From: CAYNVQ01 sp964400735
GTDB lineage: Bacteria > Acidobacteriota > Aminicenantia > Aminicenantales > Aminicenantaceae
Assembly (NCBI GenBank): GCA_964400735.1
Contig: CAYNVQ010000001.1
Coordinates: 62,001-126,000 of the forward strand
Length of the DNA stretch: 64,000 nt
Direction of reading: 5' to 3'
The translations under genes and the position numbers were made by a program. Positions within the stretch are counted from its first letter, which is position 1. Each line of letters starts with the position of its first letter. Under the pieces are notes generated by a model. That model did not search any database and was not told the DNA's origin. It was given only the letters and a program-made list of their open reading frames with translations. Positions 17,217 through 26,626 of this stretch are shown here, piece by piece.

Positions 17217-18101
17217 TCAGGTTCGTTTTGATCCCCTTTTCTCCATGATCCAATCGACAATCCCTTGTGGAAACATTTCGAAGAAGGCTGCCATCCCTGA
17301 CATGAAGCCGACCTTATACCGGCGTTTTGGTTTCCGGTCGGTTAGCGCTCGATGCACAGTTTTGGCCACTTCAACAGGATCTGTTCGTCTTTGATCAAAT
17401 TCAACCAATTCCTGCTGTTCCTTTTTCAAAGCTTCTTCGTATAGCTTCAATTTTTCTTCCGGCCATTTTTTTAGGGCTTCTTTCAGTTCAAGACCTGTTT
17501 TTTCCGGTGCAGAGGTCAGGATCCCCCCACAACGGATGAGAATGCTCGGGATGTTCCAAGGTAACAATTCGATTCTCAGAGTTCTGGAAATATAGTTCAC
17601 CGCAAAATCGCAGGCGTGGATGTCCGATAAAAACGGGATAGGAAGCAGTGCAGGCGTGGCAATCCAGAGCACCCGGCCTTGGGCCTGGCGAATGAGCGGC
17701 AGAAAAGATTGAAGCAGAGTTGTAGGGCCGAGAATCCGCGTCTTAAGTTCGGTATGAAACCGTTCTAGATCCAGAAGTTCAATGGGGGCGATACTCCCTC
17801 CGCCCGCATTGTTTATGATGGCGTATAATCCTTCAATATTTTGTCTATCCAGTTCCTTCGTAACAAAATCGAATAAGCCAGGAAAATGTTCTTCCTTGGC
17901 GAGATCGAGCGGATAGGTGGGGATGAGATTCGGTATCGATAATTTTTGCAGGTCATTCACTGCATTTTCTTTTCTTACCGTCGCAAAAACGAGGAATCCT
18001 TTTTGGGCAAGGCAAACAGCTATCGAACGACCGATGCCGGACGAGCTGCCTGTGACCATTACAGCTTGATTATGACTTGTATTTGGCTTTTGCGAATTCA
18101 T
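17217..18101 (-). CDS. Short-chain dehydrogenase/reductase fold protein without the usual catalytic residues
   Basis: A 294-residue Rossmann protein with the cofactor motif TGSSSGIG and the structural NNAGGG. The usual Tyr-x3-Lys does not appear: the aligned segment reads SDIHACDFAV, putting Ile at Tyr and Asp at Lys, and the preceding Ser position is Ala/Thr (IATPALL). The C-terminal ~90 residues resemble the RDH/17-beta-HSD-like subgroup (ADPVEVAxxxxxALTxxxPKxRYxVG-type tail). GAGGAGGCAATGTA precedes the ATG. It may bind NAD(P) without turning over, or use other residues. Single gene, divergent from the DUF5916 gene at 18186. Confidence 0.8.
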   Translation of the reverse strand: MNSQKPNTSHNQAVMVTGSSSGIGRSIAVCLAQKGFLVFATVRKENAVNDLQKLSIPNLIPTYPLDLAKEEHFPGLFDFVTKELDRQNIEGLYAIINNAGGGSIAPIELLDLERFHTELKTRILGPTTLLQSFLPLIRQAQGRVLWIATPALLPIPFLSDIHACDFAVNYISRTLRIELLPWNIPSILIRCGGILTSAPEKTGLELKEALKKWPEEKLKLYEEALKKEQQELVEFDQRRTDPVEVAKTVHRALTDRKPKRRYKVGFMSGMAAFFEMFPQGIVDWIMEKRGSKRT

Positions 18102-18185
18102 TACATTGCCTCCTCTTTAGGTAAAGGATGCATTCACAACGAATATTTATTATAATCTTATGTCTTCATTTAAGCCGATGTAAAC

Positions 18186-20846
18186 ATGAAAAAGCTCCGG
18201 AATTTTATCTTTTTTTTAGCGGCCTTCATTATTTTTCTGATTCCGGTGCTGCATACCGATGAACATTCAGGCAATAACCCGCCACCGATTCAAGCCATCC
18301 AAGCGAAGGAGCCCATCCGCATCGATGGCATTCTGGATGAAGAGATCTGGCAGAGAGAGGGCTTTACTGGCTTCCGTCAGTCCGATCCTCAAGACGGCGC
18401 ACCTGAATCGGAGAAGACGGTCGTGTGGGTGGCTTTCGATAGAAATTATCTGTATGTGGCGGCCCGTCTCTTTGACAGTCATCCTGAAGAGATCGTCAGC
18501 CGGCTGGGACGCCGCGACGCAGAGGTGGAGTCCGACTGGTTCGTCTTTGCCGTGGATCCTTATTTCGACCGCAGAAGCGGATTCTTATTCGCTGTAAATC
18601 CAGCCGGAAGTATCATGGACGGAACCCTTTTCAACGATGAAGGGAAGGACCTTAGCTGGGATGGAGTCTGGAAGTCGGCGGCTCGCGTCGACGATCGGGG
18701 CTGGGCTGTCGAGATCCGGATTCCCTACCATCAGCTTCATTTCAAACAGAAGGACTCTTACATCTGGGGAGTCAATTTCTTCAGGACCATCAAGCGCAAG
18801 AATGAGCAATGTTGTTATGCCTGGATTCCTAAAGAGGAAAGCGGGTATGTTTCCCGTTTTGTCGCTCTTAACGGCATTAGCGGTATACAGCCGGGACGTG
18901 TGGTCGAATTTCTGCCCTACACCTTGGGCAGAGCTCACTATAGCCCGGCGGTTCCCGGCGATCCCTTTCATACTGGTTCTTCCTATGCAGGAAACGCCGG
19001 TTTTGATCTTAGATCCTCCCTTCAAACCTATTTGACCTTGAATCTGACCGTCAATCCCGACTTCGGTCAAGTCGAGGTAGACCCGGCTGTCATCAACATC
19101 AGCGACCAGGAAACCTATTATGTGGAGAAAAGGCCGTTTTTTGTCGAAGGAGCCGACATCTTCCGCTTCGGTTATGGCGGTGCCAATGCAGTACGGGATT
19201 TAGGGTGGGATGAACCCAGCTTTTTCTACAGCCGGCGCATCGGACGTTCCCCTCAAGGGCACATAGCCAGCCCTGGCTTCATCGAATCTCCCGATTGGAC
19301 CACTATCCTGGGTGCGGCCAAGATCACCGGAAAGGTTGGCGATGGCTGGAATATCGGAGCCCTAACAGCCCTTACCCAGCGGGAGTACGCCTCTGTCGAC
19401 ATAGAGGATGAACGGTCGACGCTGGAAATCGAACCCTTCTCTTCCTACAACGTTCTGAGAGCTCAGAAAGAGTTCAGCGCTGGATTTCGAGGACTGGGGT
19501 TTATCGCCACTGGGATCTGGCGCAACCTCAGGGGACCGTCATTGGAAGACATCTTGCCCCGAAGCGCTTTGGGCTTTGGTCTCGATGGATGGACCTTTCT
19601 GGACAGCGATCGAACTTGGGTGATCACCGGCTGGTTGGGCGGCACCCAGGTTCGCGGAAAGGAAACAGCCATCACCAGGCTGCAGATGTCTTCCCTTCAT
19701 TACTACCAGCGTCCGGATGTGGATTATGTCCGGATGAACCCGAACGCCACCAGCCTCAGCGGCTGGGCCGGACGCATGTATCTTAACAAGCAGAAAGGTC
19801 CCATGGTGTTCAATATCTCCTTGGGGGCTATGTCTCCCGGATTCCACGCAGTGGACATGGGCTACCATACACGGGGGGATATCATCAACGGTCATGTAGA
19901 GGCCGGTTACCAATCTTTCCATCCCGGGAAGGTTTTCCGCAATTGGAAGGCGACCCTCACAGCCTGCAGGAGTTATGATTTCGGGGGCATACGGACAAAT
20001 GAAAATTATGTCCTCAATGCCACGGCCCAATTCTTGAATTATTGGAGTGTTGGCCTGTATCTTAGCTATGATCCGATCCGCTACAGTCATTGGCTTACCA
20101 GAGGCGGACCTTTGGCCCTTTATCCATGGGGAGCCTCGCGTCAACTCCTTATCAGCAGCGATAACAGACAAGCTGTCATCGTTTCCCTATCCGGTCATTA
20201 CCGCACTCATCCCTACGGGTCCTATAATTATTCTTTAAGGGCATCCCTGCGCTGGAAACCGAACAGCAACCTCAGCTTGGCGATCGCGCCGGAATATTCC
20301 TGGAGGCACTCTGTCGGACAATATATCACCCAGGTGATCGATCCTCTTAAGATAGAAACCTATGGGGTACGTTATATTTTGTCGGATGTTATCCAGGAGA
20401 CGGCCGCCCTGGAATTAAGGCTGAACTGGATCTTCACTCCCCGACTCAGCCTTCAGGCTTATCTCCAACCCTTCATCGGGGTAGGAGATTTTTTCAAGTT
20501 CAAGGAGCTTCGGGCTTCCCGGACCTTCGACTTCGATGTTTTCGGTGAGGCTCCTTCCACTATCGGGATGAATGAAGGTATCTATACTGTCGATCCGGAT
20601 GGTGAAGGGCCGTCTCCATCTTTTTCCTTTCGCGATCCAGATTTCAACCTTAAATCCTTGCGCGGCACCATTGTCCTTAGGTGGGAATACCTGCCTGGAT
20701 CGACCATCTATGCGGTTTGGACCCAAAACCGCGCGGACTACTCCTACCCCGGCGAATTCGATTTTGACCGCGACTTTTCCCTTCTTTTTCGGGCGCCAGG
20801 GGATAACATCTTTTTGTTTAAAATAAATTTCCGCTTCATGTTGTGA
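18186..20846 (+). CDS. CBM9-like / DUF5916 outer-membrane protein
   Basis: An 886-residue protein with signal peptide (LRNFIFFLAAFIIFLIPVL), an N-terminal carbohydrate-binding family 9-like domain (IRIDGILDEEIWQ, SDPQDGAPESEKTVVWVAFD) and a long C-terminal DUF5916 region ending in alternating aromatic strands (FKINFRFML), as in outer-membrane barrels. The NPDFGQVEVDPAVIN and EKRPFFVEGADIF motifs are the hallmark of this family. Role is not established; members occur beside peptidases and TonB systems in Bacteroidota and relatives. Start ATG at 18186 has only a weak upstream site; a TATAAT at ~18150 may be the promoter. A paralogue follows at 21098. Confidence 0.82.
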   Translation: MKKLRNFIFFLAAFIIFLIPVLHTDEHSGNNPPPIQAIQAKEPIRIDGILDEEIWQREGFTGFRQSDPQDGAPESEKTVVWVAFDRNYLYVAARLFDSHPEEIVSRLGRRDAEVESDWFVFAVDPYFDRRSGFLFAVNPAGSIMDGTLFNDEGKDLSWDGVWKSAARVDDRGWAVEIRIPYHQLHFKQKDSYIWGVNFFRTIKRKNEQCCYAWIPKEESGYVSRFVALNGISGIQPGRVVEFLPYTLGRAHYSPAVPGDPFHTGSSYAGNAGFDLRSSLQTYLTLNLTVNPDFGQVEVDPAVINISDQETYYVEKRPFFVEGADIFRFGYGGANAVRDLGWDEPSFFYSRRIGRSPQGHIASPGFIESPDWTTILGAAKITGKVGDGWNIGALTALTQREYASVDIEDERSTLEIEPFSSYNVLRAQKEFSAGFRGLGFIATGIWRNLRGPSLEDILPRSALGFGLDGWTFLDSDRTWVITGWLGGTQVRGKETAITRLQMSSLHYYQRPDVDYVRMNPNATSLSGWAGRMYLNKQKGPMVFNISLGAMSPGFHAVDMGYHTRGDIINGHVEAGYQSFHPGKVFRNWKATLTACRSYDFGGIRTNENYVLNATAQFLNYWSVGLYLSYDPIRYSHWLTRGGPLALYPWGASRQLLISSDNRQAVIVSLSGHYRTHPYGSYNYSLRASLRWKPNSNLSLAIAPEYSWRHSVGQYITQVIDPLKIETYGVRYILSDVIQETAALELRLNWIFTPRLSLQAYLQPFIGVGDFFKFKELRASRTFDFDVFGEAPSTIGMNEGIYTVDPDGEGPSPSFSFRDPDFNLKSLRGTIVLRWEYLPGSTIYAVWTQNRADYSYPGEFDFDRDFSLLFRAPGDNIFLFKINFRFML

Positions 20847-20952
20847 AATTCGAACAGATGACTTTTATTCTGATCATCCTTTCTAATAGTCTTCTCTCGC
20901 TTATAATCCTGAAAAAAAAGGAAGAAACCGGGTGCATTATCGTCTAAAAGAT

Positions 20953-20993
20953 CTAAGATGGTTGAATTTTGCTTAGGTATTAGATCATCTTAG
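20953..20993. repeat. Inverted repeat between the two DUF5916 genes
   Basis: CTAAGATG (20953-20960) and CATCTTAG (20986-20993) are exact inverted copies separated by 25 bases. The upstream neighbour (AGATCTAAGATG) and the right arm (AGATCATCTTAG) share extra bases. The loop is too long and no T-run follows, so it is a weak terminator candidate; a protein-binding site is equally possible. Confidence 0.35.
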
Positions 20994-21097
20994 CCGTTAT
21001 TCAATCATTTTCTTAAAAAAATAAATAGTTCTCCTTCAGGGAGGAAACGATATCCTTCAATGCGGACTGCTTCATTTCATCTTGAGGAGAAATAAGA

Positions 21098-23218
21098 ATC
21101 ATTCATCGTAAAACACAAATTCGGATAATCAGTGTTGTTTTTGTTCTTTTCGTGTTTGTGTCCTTCCTATCCAGTCAGGATCGTACCAAGACCATCCGTA
21201 TTTCTCGAATAAAAAGTCCCCCTTCGATAGACGGCGTTATACAGGACAAATGTTGGGAAGGTGTTCAGCCTGTATCGGGATTTTTCCAGTTCGACCCGGT
21301 GAACGGCGCGAAGGCTTCGGAAGAGACCTTAGTTTGGGCGGCCTATGACGAAAAAAATCTATACCTCGCCTTCCTGATGAAAGATACCCAGCCGGAGAAG
21401 ATTTGGGCAGAGCTAACCCCCCGGAACACCTACGAGAACAATGATTCAATCACTGTGATCCTGGACACCTACAATGATAAAAGAACGAGTATCGAATTCA
21501 CCGTGAATCCCAGGGGAGTCCAGAAAAATTCCGTGGAAACCATCTGGAAATCCGGTGCGGCGATCCGCTATGACGGCTGGTCTGCGGAGATGGCCGTGCC
21601 CTTCAAATCATTGCGTTTTTCACCGGAGGAAAACCAGATATGGGGGATAAATTTCGAACGTTACATTCATCGTTTGAACGAAACAGACTATTGGACAGAT
21701 GTCGACAGAGATATACCTCGCCTTCATCAGATGGGAGAGTTGACTGGACTGTCCGGAATACGCCCAGGGTATAATCTCGAGTTTTTCCCCTATGCAGGCT
21801 TCAGGTCTTCGCGGTGGGATGGAGAAGAAGATGACAAACTGGCCGCGGGCCTGGATATCAAGTATGGGATTCTTCCGAACCTCATTTTAGATTTGACAGC
21901 CAGCCCCGATTTTAGCGAAGTGGAATCCGATCCGTTCATCTACCAGCTATCCCCTTATGAAAATTATTTCCGGGAAAACAGGCCCTTTTTTACCGAAGGC
22001 AGCCAGTATTTCGAGCTCGCTACAGAACAAGCCCATTACTGGGGCCCCGAGCTCATCTTGTTTTATTCGCGGCGTATCGACAATCCCAAAATCGCCGGGA
22101 AGATTTCCGGAAAAACCGGGGGATATTCCTTCGGCGTGCTGGGAGCACTGAACGATGAAGAAGAAGGGGATGCCTTTTTCAGTATCGTTCGGGTTCAAAA
22201 AGACGTATTCAAGAATTCTCAGATCGGGATCTATTATGCAGGGATGAATACCTCCGGAGATTACAACCGGAATTTTGCGCTGGATTATAACTTCAATTTC
22301 AAGGACATTTATTATCTTCGCGGCATGAGCGCCATATCATACAATCAGGGTGCGGCGAAAAAAGATAACGGCATGCATATGGTCCAGTTCGAAAGGGATG
22401 CCGATGCCGGTTTGCAGCTATCGATGGTTTTCCAGAGAATCGAGGAAAACGTGAAGGTAAGAACAGGGTTTATCAGCCAATTGGACTACCAAAACACCGA
22501 AATGAGCACGGGATATGCCTGGAGATTCAACCAGGGGCAGCTCAAAAGGATCAGCCTGGATATAGGTGGGAATCTTAAACAGGACACCCATGGCAATACA
22601 ACCGGTCATTCCTTCGATCTTAGATACTGGACGGAATTCCTGGCCAAATTCAGTATCCATGGCGGATTCTATGGGGGACGCAGCCGGTATCAGGTACTTG
22701 ATGAAGATGATGAATTGAATTGGACTGAAGATTTTATCGCTACCTACGGCGGAGACATAGACTTCCACTGGGAACGGGGAGGCCTATTTAAGGAAATAAG
22801 TATTGAAGCGGAGTGGGAAAAAAGAGGGATTTATAACGAGGATTTTACCGGTGTTGAACCCGGAAAACACATAAGTATCGAAGCCGAATTGACCTTTCGG
22901 CCCAAAAGCTATTTGGAGTTGTCATTCAGCAGCGACTGGATTCAGCAGGTTATCGATCGAACCGGAGAAAAGGTCTTCGACGGAGTCACTTATGAAACAG
23001 CCTTGCATTTTCAACTGACACGCAGCCTTTTCCTGAGCACCAGGCTCCTGGGAGAAACGCGGGAAGACCAGTATAACTTTGATTTTCTTGTCGGGTATTA
23101 TTTCGGGGCCGGCAACGTCATCCAGCTCAGCTATAAAAAGAGTGCCAAAACAGAAGGTCTGGAAAGGGAAGGAGGCCATTCTATTACGCTCAAAGTGTCC
23201 TATCTATTGAGAATCTGA
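21098..23218 (+). CDS. CBM9-like / DUF5916 outer-membrane protein, non-ATG start
   Basis: A ~706-residue paralogue of the preceding protein: IDGVIQDKCWEGVQP and FFQFDPVNGAKASEETLVWAAYD in the CBM9-like domain, then ASPDFSEVESDPF and ENRPFFTEGSQYF, and a barrel-like C-terminus (SLKVSYLLRI type strand). The frame opens after a TGA at 21083-21085. A GAGGAG (21084-21089) sits 8 bases before an ATC at 21098, and from there the frame encodes a clean signal peptide (IHRKTQIRIISVVFVLFVFV). The first conventional start is a GTG at 21152 with no ribosome site and inside the hydrophobic stretch. So translation probably begins at ATC (or ATT 21101), or an ATG has mutated. 252 bases after the upstream paralogue. 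Confidence 0.78.
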   Translation: MIHRKTQIRIISVVFVLFVFVSFLSSQDRTKTIRISRIKSPPSIDGVIQDKCWEGVQPVSGFFQFDPVNGAKASEETLVWAAYDEKNLYLAFLMKDTQPEKIWAELTPRNTYENNDSITVILDTYNDKRTSIEFTVNPRGVQKNSVETIWKSGAAIRYDGWSAEMAVPFKSLRFSPEENQIWGINFERYIHRLNETDYWTDVDRDIPRLHQMGELTGLSGIRPGYNLEFFPYAGFRSSRWDGEEDDKLAAGLDIKYGILPNLILDLTASPDFSEVESDPFIYQLSPYENYFRENRPFFTEGSQYFELATEQAHYWGPELILFYSRRIDNPKIAGKISGKTGGYSFGVLGALNDEEEGDAFFSIVRVQKDVFKNSQIGIYYAGMNTSGDYNRNFALDYNFNFKDIYYLRGMSAISYNQGAAKKDNGMHMVQFERDADAGLQLSMVFQRIEENVKVRTGFISQLDYQNTEMSTGYAWRFNQGQLKRISLDIGGNLKQDTHGNTTGHSFDLRYWTEFLAKFSIHGGFYGGRSRYQVLDEDDELNWTEDFIATYGGDIDFHWERGGLFKEISIEAEWEKRGIYNEDFTGVEPGKHISIEAELTFRPKSYLELSFSSDWIQQVIDRTGEKVFDGVTYETALHFQLTRSLFLSTRLLGETREDQYNFDFLVGYYFGAGNVIQLSYKKSAKTEGLEREGGHSITLKVSYLLRI

Positions 23219-23460
23219 GGTCACGGAAATTGGTTCATTTTTAGCACAAGATATGAAAAAAGGAGGATAGCTCTTTTCCAGCAGTGATAGATGTGATATA
23301 TCTTCGTTCGTGATAATGTTGACTATTTTTAAAAATAAGGATGTGATTCAAAAATCCGACTTTTTTGCAATGATAGCTAGAGTTAACGTACCGTTTGGAA
23401 GCTTCCTAAAACTTAGGGTTCAGAGCGTGGCTAGACCATGCCATCAAATAAAAATTGAGG
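23219..23460. other. Non-coding spacer with nothing recognised
   Basis: Between the DUF5916 gene and the inverted-repeat element I see no gene, RNA or convincing promoter. A purine-rich AAAAAAGGAGGATAG at ~23257 resembles a ribosome-binding site but no frame follows it. Confidence 0.5.
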
Positions 23461-23604
23461 TTGTCCCAAAGTGACATGGATGGAGTATCGATAAAAGCTG
23501 CAGGAAAATGTCTTGATTCAAGTTCAGATTTTTAACGCCATTCCTTCAATATCGTGCCGGCATTCTACTGTACCTTTATTTAATTTCCTGTCCCTTCGGG
23601 ACAA
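23461..23604. repeat. Dispersed inverted-repeat element, copy A (MITE-like)
   Basis: Begins TTGTCCCAAAGTGACA and ends with the imperfect inverse TGTCCCTTCGGGACAA (14 of 16 paired). Inside lies CAGATTTTTAACGCCATTCC, shared with copy B at 50585-50901. At 144 bases it is non-coding and shorter than B, as if internally deleted. No target-site duplication is obvious. It sits just upstream of the VPS10-like gene and could affect its expression. Confidence 0.6.
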
Positions 23605-23638
23605 AGCAAAAAAATAATTTCAATCCAGGAGGTATGGG

Positions 23639-26620
23639 ATGTCACAGTATTTTAAAATTATCTTAAGGCCCCTGCTCGTTCTTTGTCTGGTTTGCGGTTT
23701 ATCCGGTCTCGTATTTTCCCAGGGGGCGGGAGAAAGCCTGATCAAGGGCCTCAAGTGGCGCAACATCGGGCCGGCCAACATGATCGGCCGCATCTCGGAT
23801 TTCGAAGCCTTGGAGAGCGACTTTACACAAGTGCTAGTCGCGGGTGCATCGGGAGGTGTCTGGAAATCCATCAATGCGGGAACCACATGGGAACCGATTT
23901 TCGACAGGTACGGCTCCTCATCCATCGGAGATGTGGCGTTCTTCCAGAAGGACCCGAATATCATTTGGGTCGGGACAGGGGAGGAGTGCTCCCGGAACAG
24001 CATTGCCTGGGGAGACGGCATCTATAAATCCACCGATGGGGGGAAAACCTTCTCCCGGATGGGACTGGAATCGACCCAGACCATCGGACGGGTCATCACC
24101 CATCCCAGCGATCCCGATATCGTCTATGCGGCTGCGACCGGCCATACCTGGGGGTACAGCGGAGATCGAGGACTGTTCAAGACGATAGACGGGGGCAAGA
24201 CCTGGCAGAAACTGACCGATGGACTGCCCGATGACGGCAAGACCGGCGCCATCGATCTGGTGATGCACCCGGAAAATCCGGACATACTTTACGTCAGTTT
24301 CTGGCAGCGTCTGCGTCAGCCCTGGCGTTTCGATTCGGGCGGGCCGAATGGGGGAATTTTCAAGACGACGGATGGAGGAAAGACCTGGACCAAGCTAACC
24401 CAAGGACTCCCAGCCGGAGAAGTGGGACGGATCGGACTGGCCATGTCCCGCAGCAACCCCGATGTCCTTATGGCTGTCGTAGAACACGGCTTCCAGCCTC
24501 AACGCACGATCCGGGAAGGACAGACTCAGAAGCCCAATCCCGACTACGAAGACATGACCAAGCTAGGAACCGGAATTTACAGGTCCGAGGACGGAGGTCA
24601 GACATGGATGTACATGAACCGCACAAATATCCGCCCCTTCTACTACAGCCATATCTACATCAACCCTCTTGACGATAAGCTGGTGTATTACCTGGCAACC
24701 TCCATGCAGTATTCCGAAGACGGAGGAAAAATCTTTAAGACCATAAGGGGACTTCATCCCGATTTCCATACCATGTGGCTTGATCCGACCAATAAGAACC
24801 GGTTCTACGTCGGACAAGACGGGGGGGCATCCCTTACTCACGACCATGGGAAGACATGGATATACTTCGACAACCTCTGCATGTCGCAGTTTTATGCCAT
24901 CAGCGCCGACATGCGCGATCCCTATTATGTCTACGGCGGACTGCAGGACAACGGCACATGGGGAGGACCCAGCATGAGCAGGGAAGGGATGATCCTCACC
25001 GATTTCTGGTTCAACATCGGCGGAGGAGACGGATTCTACACCCAGAATGATCCGACGGACTGGCGTATCGCTTACTGTGAAAGCCAGGGGGGGAATATCC
25101 AGAGAGTTAACATAGAGACACGGGAGAGTTCACGGATCAGGCCTTCACGAGAAAGCACCTATAATTGGAATGACTATGTGCCGCCTCCCCCCAAGAAAAA
25201 AGAGGAAACCGAGGAAGAACAGCGCGGCATGTTCGGCCGCCAGAGGTCTCCTTTCCGCTTCAACTGGAGCACACCCATTTTCCTTTCTCCCCACAATCCC
25301 GATACCCTGTATTTCGGCGGAAACCATCTTTTTAAGTCCATCGACCGCGGCGATCACTGGATGATCATCAGCCCTGACTTGACCACCAACGATCCCGAAA
25401 AACACAGCAAGCCCACCGGAGGTATCACCCTCGATCAGACGGGGGCGGAAACCCACTGCACCATAACCACCATTTCCGGATCTCCTCTTGTTCCAGGTCT
25501 TGTCTGGATCGGGACGGATGACGGCAACGTCCAGATTACACGAAATGATGGCGCCAAATGGACGAATGTCCGACCAAATGTACCCGATGTTCCTGGAGGG
25601 ATTTGGGTGAGTCGAGTGGAAGCCTCCCGGTTCGATGAGGGGACGTGTTACCTGACCTTTGACGGGCACAGGAGCGATATTTTTGCCCCTTTTGTGTTCA
25701 AGACTACAGATTTCGGTCAAACCTGGACCGACATAAGCGGAAACTTGCCGGATGACGGGCCGGTTTATGTTATCCGTGAAGACCTGAAAAACAAGAACCT
25801 TTTGTTCGTCGGCACGGAATTCGATGTTTTCTACTCCCTCGATGGCGGGAAAAACTGGACAGATCTCAGCCTCAATATGCCGACCGTCGCTTTTCACGAT
25901 TTGCTGATCCATCCTCGAACCCACGATTTAATTTCCGGAACCCACGGACGAGGCATTTGGATACTGGACGATATATCTCCCCTTCAGCAGGCCACAGAAA
26001 AAGTCCTGGCCTCGGAAGCACATCTTTTCGAGAACGAAACCCCAGGTACCCGATGGCTGGACATTAGCAGGGGAGGCTATGGCCGCGGCAACCTTTACTT
26101 TGCCGGGGAAAACCCCGCCTCGGGTGCGACGATCGATTTTTACCTCAAAGAGAAGCCTTCCGGTCCTGTGGAAGTGGAGATCGCGGATGCCACAGGATCA
26201 CTGAAGACAACCTACACCTTAAAAGAGATCGATGCAGGAGTGAACCGTCTGAGGTGGGATATGCGGTTCGATCCCCCCGCCGAGAGACTGAAGCAGAGCC
26301 TTACCCAGATGCAGAGCATGATGGACAGAATCCTTCAGAGGCCTGAAGTGGAAGAAGAGCCGAAAAAAATAGTCGAGGAAGCACTGAAAAAGCTCAAAGA
26401 ACCCGGTCTCAGCTACAGAGATGCAGTGGCCATACAGTCAGAAGCTTTCGAGGCCATCGGTTTTGGCGGCGGCATGCGATTCGGCCGTTTCGGCAGGGGA
26501 ACGGGAGCCACCGAAGCAGAGCCTGGAACCTACGTCGTAAGGATTAAGGTCAACGGCGAAACCTATACGGGGAAGGTCTCCGTTCGTCAGGACCCTATGT
26601 TAGAAGGCGCAGAAAACTAG
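23639..26620 (+). CDS. Secreted VPS10/sortilin-like BNR-repeat protein
   Basis: A 993-residue secreted protein. After a signal peptide there are about ten BNR/Asp-box repeats (for example SINAGTTWEP, STDGGKTFSR, TIDGGKTWQK, TTDGGKTWTK, SEDGGQTWMY, TTDFGQTWTD, SLDGGKNWTD) forming two propellers as in VPS10 or xyloglucanase-type folds. The last ~200 residues are a separate domain with a helical Gln/Glu-rich segment and a strand-rich end (GTYVVRIKVNGETYTGKVSV). Often annotated as 'glycosyl hydrolase' but no catalytic residues can be assigned; a ligand-binding role is as likely. AGGAGG lies 7 bases before the ATG. Convergent with the M28 peptidase, 6 bases apart. Confidence 0.85.
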   Translation: MSQYFKIILRPLLVLCLVCGLSGLVFSQGAGESLIKGLKWRNIGPANMIGRISDFEALESDFTQVLVAGASGGVWKSINAGTTWEPIFDRYGSSSIGDVAFFQKDPNIIWVGTGEECSRNSIAWGDGIYKSTDGGKTFSRMGLESTQTIGRVITHPSDPDIVYAAATGHTWGYSGDRGLFKTIDGGKTWQKLTDGLPDDGKTGAIDLVMHPENPDILYVSFWQRLRQPWRFDSGGPNGGIFKTTDGGKTWTKLTQGLPAGEVGRIGLAMSRSNPDVLMAVVEHGFQPQRTIREGQTQKPNPDYEDMTKLGTGIYRSEDGGQTWMYMNRTNIRPFYYSHIYINPLDDKLVYYLATSMQYSEDGGKIFKTIRGLHPDFHTMWLDPTNKNRFYVGQDGGASLTHDHGKTWIYFDNLCMSQFYAISADMRDPYYVYGGLQDNGTWGGPSMSREGMILTDFWFNIGGGDGFYTQNDPTDWRIAYCESQGGNIQRVNIETRESSRIRPSRESTYNWNDYVPPPPKKKEETEEEQRGMFGRQRSPFRFNWSTPIFLSPHNPDTLYFGGNHLFKSIDRGDHWMIISPDLTTNDPEKHSKPTGGITLDQTGAETHCTITTISGSPLVPGLVWIGTDDGNVQITRNDGAKWTNVRPNVPDVPGGIWVSRVEASRFDEGTCYLTFDGHRSDIFAPFVFKTTDFGQTWTDISGNLPDDGPVYVIREDLKNKNLLFVGTEFDVFYSLDGGKNWTDLSLNMPTVAFHDLLIHPRTHDLISGTHGRGIWILDDISPLQQATEKVLASEAHLFENETPGTRWLDISRGGYGRGNLYFAGENPASGATIDFYLKEKPSGPVEVEIADATGSLKTTYTLKEIDAGVNRLRWDMRFDPPAERLKQSLTQMQSMMDRILQRPEVEEEPKKIVEEALKKLKEPGLSYRDAVAIQSEAFEAIGFGGGMRFGRFGRGTGATEAEPGTYVVRIKVNGETYTGKVSVRQDPMLEGAEN

Positions 26621-26626
26621 AACACG

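Noticed and set aside
23639..26620. Sialidase call for the BNR-repeat protein
   Set aside because: Asp-box repeats alone do not define a sialidase; the Arg triad and Tyr/Glu pair could not be located.
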